A stretch of 34,098 nt of DNA from Halanaerobium saccharolyticum (GTDB lineage: Bacteria > Bacillota > Halanaerobiia > Halanaerobiales > Halanaerobiaceae), in NCBI RefSeq assembly GCF_004362045.1, contig NZ_SNWX01000033.1, positions 1 through 34,098 of the forward strand, written 5' to 3'. Position 1 is the stretch's first letter; every line of letters begins with the position of its first letter. Positions 30,190 to 34,098 of the stretch are shown in pieces. The notes beneath the pieces were generated by a model, which saw only the letters and a list, made by a program, of their open reading frames with translations, searched no databases and was not told the DNA's origin. The position numbers were made by a program, and so were the translations under genes.

Positions 30190-31164
30190 ATGAAGATTGC
30201 TGATTTAAAGATTGAGCCTGCAGTTTTTTTAGCTCCAATGGCCGGGGTGAGTGATTATCCTTACCGGCAGCTGATAAGAGAAATGGGAGTAGAACTTCTT
30301 TATACGGAAATGGTCAGTGCCAGAGGCTATGAATATGGAAATAAAAGAACAGCAGAATTAATAGAATTTGAAAAAAATGAAAATGGAAAAATAGCTGTCC
30401 AGATATTTGGGGAAGAGCCAGACTTTATGGCCCGGGCTGCAGCTGGCATCTCGGAAGAATATCAGATAGATATGATTGATATTAATATGGGCTGTCCTGC
30501 CCGGAAAATTGTAAAAAATGGTGCAGGTTCGGCCTTGATGAAAGACTTAGATCTTGCCTATGAAATTATAAAATCTACAGTTAACGCGACTGAAGTTCCT
30601 GTAACCGTTAAGATGCGCAGCGGTTGGGATGAAGAAAATATTAATGCAGTTGAACTGGCCAAAATTGCAGAAAAAGCGGGGGCAGCGGCAGCTGCAGTTC
30701 ACGGCAGAACTCGCAGTCAGTATTATAAAGGAGAAGCCGACTGGGAGATAATCAAAAAAGTTGTTCAGTCAGTAAATATTCCGGTTATTGGAAATGGAGA
30801 TATTTTTTCTGCAGGGGATGCGAAAGCTATGTTTGAACAGACTAACTGTGATGGCATTATGATTGGAAGGGCTGCCCAGGGATATCCCTGGATTTTTAAA
30901 GAAATCATTGAATATTTAGAGACGGGAAGGTTAATTGAGCCCCCTTCCAATTCGGAAAAAATTGAAATGGCTATTCGACATCTAAAACTTGCAGTTGATT
31001 ATTATGGGGAACAACACGGAGTACCAATTATGCGTAAACATATTTCCTGGTATTTGAAAGGCTTGCCCAACGCCAGTGAAATAAAAAATAAAGTCAATCA
31101 ACTTTCTGAAGCAAAAGCTTTGATTAAATTGTTAAGAAAACATAAAAATACTTTAACTTCTTAG
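30190..31164 (+). CDS. dusB: tRNA-dihydrouridine synthase
   Basis: FMN enzyme that reduces uridines in tRNA D-loops. The protein has 324 residues. Seen: APMAGVSDYPYR (15-26), the catalytic Cys in MGCPARK (C102) followed by GAGSALM, KMRSGWD, the phosphate/FMN-site VHGRTRSQYYKGEADW and NGDIFS, and IMIGRAAQGYPWIF. ATG 30190 abuts the coaX TAA and has only a weak GGGA upstream, so translation is probably coupled to coaX. dusB before greA and lysS is the usual Firmicute order. DusB-type assignment is from context and overall similarity. Confidence 0.94.
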   Translation: MKIADLKIEPAVFLAPMAGVSDYPYRQLIREMGVELLYTEMVSARGYEYGNKRTAELIEFEKNENGKIAVQIFGEEPDFMARAAAGISEEYQIDMIDINMGCPARKIVKNGAGSALMKDLDLAYEIIKSTVNATEVPVTVKMRSGWDEENINAVELAKIAEKAGAAAAAVHGRTRSQYYKGEADWEIIKKVVQSVNIPVIGNGDIFSAGDAKAMFEQTNCDGIMIGRAAQGYPWIFKEIIEYLETGRLIEPPSNSEKIEMAIRHLKLAVDYYGEQHGVPIMRKHISWYLKGLPNASEIKNKVNQLSEAKALIKLLRKHKNTLTS

Positions 31165-31193
31165 ATTTACTCTGGTAATTAGCGAAATCTTGC

Positions 31194-31222
31194 TTGACAA
31201 TAAAAGTAAAGTTCTTTATAAT
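31194..31222 (+). promoter_or_regulatory. greA promoter, full consensus
   Basis: TTGACA (31194-31199), 17-nt spacer, TATAAT (31217-31222). Predicted start near 31229, giving a leader of about 150 nt before greA. Confidence 0.88.
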
Positions 31223-31247
31223 AATTAATAATTGTAGATTTGTAGTA

Positions 31248-31309
31248 GTGTCAGGTTACAATACCTGGCACACTTTCTTGTTGGGCTGGATAGTTGGCCC
31301 TTTTGGCAC
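31248..31309 (+). promoter_or_regulatory. Structured greA leader with competing hairpins
   Basis: Hairpin A: GTGTCAGG (31248-31255) with CCTGGCAC (31264-31271). Hairpin B: GGGC (31283-31286) with GCCC (31297-31300), followed by only four T. A second TGGCAC (31304-31309) can also pair with GTGTCA of hairpin A, so two folds are possible. This could be an attenuator or a small leader RNA. Confidence 0.5.
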
Positions 31310-31378
31310 TTTTATATATATTAGACAATTTAGATAATTTGTAAATTAAATATTATTAGAAAGCAGAGGTAGATAGTT

Positions 31379-31861
31379 ATGGCAGATCAGGTAATGCTGA
31401 CTGAAGAAGGATTTGAAAAATTAGAAAACGAATTAGAATATTTAGAGACAGAAAAAAGACGTGAAGTTGCAAAAAGAATTAAGGTGGCAAGAGAGTTTGG
31501 CGATATTAGTGAAAACTCCGAATATGATGATGCAAAAAATGAGCAGGCTTTTGTGGAAGGTAGAATTCAGGAAATTAAAAATATGCTGAATAATGCCCAC
31601 GTAGTTAAAGATGAAGAGGTAACTGACAAAAAAGTTAACCTGGGAACTACAGTTATGCTGCATGACCTTGATAGTGATGAGAAAATAAGCTATACTTTAG
31701 TTGGTTCGGCGGAAGCTGATCCTTTAAATAATAAGATTTCTAATGAGTCTCCAATTGGTAAAGCGATTTTGGGACATGCTATTGGAGATCAGGTAAGAGT
31801 TGAAACTCCAGCTGGAGAAGTCGAATATGAAATCATTTCAATAAAAAAGGTTAAACACTAA
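31379..31861 (+). CDS. greA: Transcription elongation factor GreA
   Basis: Rescues backtracked RNA polymerase by stimulating transcript cleavage. The protein has 160 residues. An N-terminal coiled coil (about 8-75) carries the tip acidic pair D42 and E45 in GDISENSEYDDAK, and a C-terminal domain ends with GHAIGDQVRVETPAGEVEYEI. AGAGG 9 bases before ATG 31379. Transcribed from a consensus promoter through a structured leader of about 150 nt. lysS follows 88 bases later with no terminator seen between. Confidence 0.96.
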   Translation: MADQVMLTEEGFEKLENELEYLETEKRREVAKRIKVAREFGDISENSEYDDAKNEQAFVEGRIQEIKNMLNNAHVVKDEEVTDKKVNLGTTVMLHDLDSDEKISYTLVGSAEADPLNNKISNESPIGKAILGHAIGDQVRVETPAGEVEYEIISIKKVKH

Positions 31862-31949
31862 AATTAAATTTCATTTTTAGTTTTGCGACCGATTAAAAGA
31901 AATAGAGATGGAGCTCTATTATAATTAAATAAGGAGTTGGATATTTATA

Positions 31950-33431
31950 ATGAGTGAAAATATACTCGAAGATATGAATGAGTTAATGTTACAGAGACGG
32001 GAAAAGTTATCTCAATTAAGAGAAGAAAAGGAAAAGGCTTTTGCCGAAAAATATGAAGTGACTCATCATGCAGCAGATGTAGAAGAAAATTTTGAAGAAT
32101 TGGAAGAAAAAGAAGTTAAATTAGCAGGGCGCTTGATGGCAATTCGTACCCATGGTAAGGCAAGTTTTGCTGATCTAATGGATATGAGCGGTAAAGTTCA
32201 ATTATATGTTAAGCAGAATAATATTGGTGAAGACCGCTATGAGTTTTTTCAGGATCTGGATCTCGGTGATCTGGTTGGTATTACAGGTACAGTTTTCAAA
32301 ACTAATAGAGGTCAAGTTTCTGTCAGAGTATCCTCTTTTGAATTATTAACCAAATCTTTAAGACCATTACCCGAAAAATTTCATGGCTTAAAAGATAAAG
32401 ATATTCGATATCGCCAGCGTTATCTAGACTTAATAGTAAATCCTGATGTTAAAGAGACTTTTGTAATCAGGAGTAAGATTATCAAAGAAATGAGGAGATA
32501 TTTAGAAGATAAGGGATTTTTAGAAGTCGAAACTCCAATGATGCATCCAATTGCAGGTGGAGCCACAGCTCGTCCCTTTGTTACTCATCATAATACTTTA
32601 GATATGGATTTATATTTAAGAATTGCACCGGAGCTTTATTTGAAAAAGTTAATTGTTGGTGGATTTGAGAAAGTATTTGAAATCAATAGAAATTTCCGCA
32701 ATGAAGGTATGTCCTATAAACATAATCCGGAATTTACAACTCTGGAGCTTTATCAGGCCCAGGCAGATTATCATGATATGATGGAATTAACTGAAAATCT
32801 GGTTAGTTATTTGGCGGAAGAAGTTCTGGAAACTAAAACTTTAGAGTATGAGGAAACCGAACTTGATTTTACAACTCCCTGGGAGAGAATAACTATGGTG
32901 GAGGCTGTTAAAAAATATGCAGATCTGGATTTCACAGAGTTTGAGACAGCAGAAGAAGCATATGCAGCAGCAGCATCAGTGGGTGTAAAACCTGAACCTG
33001 GACTTTCTTATGGTGAAGTTTTAAATGAAGTTTTTGAGATTAGAGTTGAAGATAAGTTAATTCAGCCAACTTTTATCATGGATTATCCAATTGAAGTTTC
33101 TCCCTTAGCCCAGAAGATCGAAGATGATCCTCGATTTACCTATCGTTTTGAAGCTTTTGTTTATGGTAGAGAAATTGCTAATGCTTTTAGTGAGTTAAAT
33201 GATCCAGAGGAACAGAAGCGTAGATTTGAAAAACAGGTGGAGATGCGTGAAGCCGGGGACGAAGAAGCACAGATGATGGATTATGATTTTATTAGAGCTC
33301 TAGAATATGGTATGCCGCCTACGGGTGGACTGGGAATAGGTATTGATAGACTAATTATGTTATTAACCAACTCCAGTTCTATTAGAGATGTAATTCTATT
33401 TCCAACTATGAGACCGGAAAGTACTGAATAA
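31950..33431 (+). CDS. lysS: Lysyl-tRNA synthetase, class II
   Basis: Charges tRNA-Lys. The protein has 493 residues. N-terminal OB-fold anticodon-binding domain (about 55-145, VKLAGRLMAIRTHGKASFADL) and class II catalytic core: motif 1 region KGFLEVETPMM, motif 2 FRNEGMSYKHNPEFTTLE (about 250-267) and motif 3 GLGIGIDRLIM (about 465-475). AAGGAG is 13 bases from ATG 31950, a long spacing. No T-box leader is present. The tRNA-Lys(TTT) gene at 218-293 is a potential substrate. Confidence 0.97.
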   Translation: MSENILEDMNELMLQRREKLSQLREEKEKAFAEKYEVTHHAADVEENFEELEEKEVKLAGRLMAIRTHGKASFADLMDMSGKVQLYVKQNNIGEDRYEFFQDLDLGDLVGITGTVFKTNRGQVSVRVSSFELLTKSLRPLPEKFHGLKDKDIRYRQRYLDLIVNPDVKETFVIRSKIIKEMRRYLEDKGFLEVETPMMHPIAGGATARPFVTHHNTLDMDLYLRIAPELYLKKLIVGGFEKVFEINRNFRNEGMSYKHNPEFTTLELYQAQADYHDMMELTENLVSYLAEEVLETKTLEYEETELDFTTPWERITMVEAVKKYADLDFTEFETAEEAYAAAASVGVKPEPGLSYGEVLNEVFEIRVEDKLIQPTFIMDYPIEVSPLAQKIEDDPRFTYRFEAFVYGREIANAFSELNDPEEQKRRFEKQVEMREAGDEEAQMMDYDFIRALEYGMPPTGGLGIGIDRLIMLLTNSSSIRDVILFPTMRPESTE

Positions 33432-33450
33432 GGAAGTTTCAATTTTGAAT

Positions 33451-33484
33451 ATGGCCGGGATGTAAATATCCTGGCTATGTTTTC
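33451..33484 (+). terminator. Probable terminator after lysS
   Basis: ATGGCCGGGAT (33451-33461) pairs with ATCCTGGCTAT (33468-33478), with two G:U pairs, then GTTTTC. The T-run is short. Confidence 0.65.
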
Positions 33485-33520
33485 AAATTTAATTGACTAA
33501 ATTTTCAGTCTAATATTTTT

Positions 33521-33538
33521 GATTTTTTCCAAAAAATC
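33521..33538. repeat. Perfect 8-bp palindrome before the yjbQ-like gene
   Basis: GATTTTTT and AAAAAATC separated by CC, ending 3 bases before the RBS region GAGGAG. It could be a weak leader hairpin. Confidence 0.4.
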
Positions 33539-33555
33539 AGAGAGGAGTGTTTATA

Positions 33556-33954
33556 ATGATGCAAAAATTATCAATTAAGACAAATAATAAGGTAGAACTT
33601 ATTGACATCACAACTAAAGTTCAAAATGCTGTTAAAGAAGCTGGGCTAGACTCCGGACTGGTTGAGATTTATATTCCTCATACAACGGCTGCGGTTACTA
33701 TCAATGAAAATGCAGACCCTGATGTGAAAGCGGATATCAAAAAGGAAATTAATAAAATAGTTCCTTTTGATGATAATTATTCACATTTAGAAGGGAATTC
33801 TGCTGCTCATATAAAATCCAGCTTGTTTGGAGTAAATCAGAGTATTATAGTTGAAAACAAAAAACTATTATTAGGAACCTGGCAGGGAATATATTTTTGT
33901 GAGTTTGATGGTCCTAGAAGTAGAAATATTTATTTGAAAATTATTCGAGATTAA
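33556..33954 (+). CDS. YjbQ/UPF0047 family protein
   Basis: Small cytosolic protein of 132 residues. Family blocks: PHTTAAVTINENADPDV (about 42-58), SHLEGNSAAHIKSSLFG (about 75-91) and LGTWQGIYFCEFDGPRSR (about 104-121). The conserved His and Asp residues suggest a metal-dependent site. Databases often label this family secondary thiamine-phosphate synthase because E. coli YjbQ can replace ThiE weakly; its main role is unknown. No thiamine genes are close. ATG 33556 is chosen because GAGGAG (33542-33547) lies 8 bases upstream; ATG 33559 and GTG 33547 are also in frame. Confidence 0.88.
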   Translation: MMQKLSIKTNNKVELIDITTKVQNAVKEAGLDSGLVEIYIPHTTAAVTINENADPDVKADIKKEINKIVPFDDNYSHLEGNSAAHIKSSLFGVNQSIIVENKKLLLGTWQGIYFCEFDGPRSRNIYLKIIRD

Positions 33955-33977
33955 TAACGTTTTTTTAAGTCTGACCC

Positions 33978-34006
33978 TTGACAAAAGAGAGATTTGATGC
34001 TAAGAT
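33978..34006 (+). promoter_or_regulatory. Upstream tandem promoter (P1), rrn-like
   Basis: TTGACA (33978-33983), 17-nt spacer, TAAGAT (34001-34006). No reading frame follows before the window end. In Bacillus lysS is followed by an rRNA operon, which fits. Confidence 0.7.
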
Positions 34007-34013
34007 AATGTAT

Positions 34014-34051
34014 GTCGCTGAAAAGTTATGAATCATAATTTTCTGGCCGAC
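34014..34051 (+). promoter_or_regulatory. Hairpin between the two tandem promoters
   Basis: GTCG (34014-34017) pairs with CGAC (34048-34051). Inside, AAAAGTTATGA faces TCATAATTTT with a bulge. It would form in the P1 transcript. Confidence 0.4.
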
Positions 34052-34071
34052 AAAATTATCTTAAAAAGTTC

Positions 34072-34098
34072 TTGACAAAGCAAAAAGAGATTGATAAG
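34072..34098 (+). promoter_or_regulatory. Downstream tandem promoter (P2), cut by the window end
   Basis: TTGACA (34072-34077) with TAAG beginning at 34095 after 17 nt, where the window stops. The CTTGACAAA context and an AGAGATT segment before the -10 repeat those of P1. Confidence 0.6.

Noticed and set aside
31862..31949. T-box leader or strong promoter before lysS
   Set aside because: Too short for a T-box, no specifier or AGGGTGGNACCGCG element; a TATAAT at 31920-31925 has no matching -35.

Overview
The window is about 34 kb of AT-rich bacterial chromosome with Firmicute-type signals: strong purine-rich Shine-Dalgarno sites, many TTG and GTG starts, TTGACA/TATAAT promoters and classic hairpin-plus-T-run terminators. 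Gene content and order (divIC, yabR-like S1 gene, tilS, hpt, ftsH, then coaX, dusB, greA, lysS, then tandem rrn-type promoters) match a chromosomal block known from Bacillus and Clostridia. Protein style and codon use suggest a member of the Halanaerobiales (Halanaerobium-like); this assignment is inference and was not tested by any search. There are no mobile elements, phage genes or CRISPR arrays.

Layout. 1-1592: the 3' end of a 5S rRNA, then 13 tRNA genes (Gln, Lys, fMet, Gly, Met, Ser, Glu, Val, Asp, Thr, Ala, Tyr, Gly), all with encoded CCA, closed by a terminator. 1757-7199: a serine-related group with a class-V aminotransferase, an MFS transporter, serA on the minus strand, and a divergent DUF1015 gene. 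7250-10120: a FecCD/BtuC-type permease, its ATPase with an extra C-terminal domain, and a 2H phosphoesterase. 10174-13107: sugar metabolism, with beta-phosphoglucomutase, a LacI-family regulator behind a perfect 14-bp palindrome, and an MsmX-type ATPase without permeases. 13262-16273: divIC, tex and a YabR-like S1 protein. 16386-19854: DUF501, ppx/gppA, tilS and hpt, tightly packed. 20067-21980: ftsH behind two promoters. 22034-23782: a decayed PadR-like remnant and a FetAB-type ABC pair. 23905-26339: a one-carbon/folate module, with fhs, then a THF riboswitch in front of folT. 26398-29268: birA, an orphan BMP-family binding protein and a nitronate monooxygenase/FabK-like flavoprotein. 29416-33954: coaX, dusB, greA (with a structured leader), lysS and a YjbQ-family gene. 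33978-34098: two tandem consensus promoters pointing out of the window, probably for an rRNA operon.

Apart from the tRNA cluster there is no gene-free stretch over 300 bases. The larger gaps (5714-5915, 19855-20066, 25576-25796, 31165-31378) all hold identifiable promoters or RNA structure.

No completely new multi-gene system is evident. The best leads for undescribed biology are the DUF1015 protein tied to serine biosynthesis by a shared divergent control region, the uncharacterised domain fused to the cobalamin/iron-type ATPase, the initiator tRNA lacking one of its three diagnostic G:C pairs, the greA leader with competing hairpins, and the palindromic spacer elements in the tRNA cluster.
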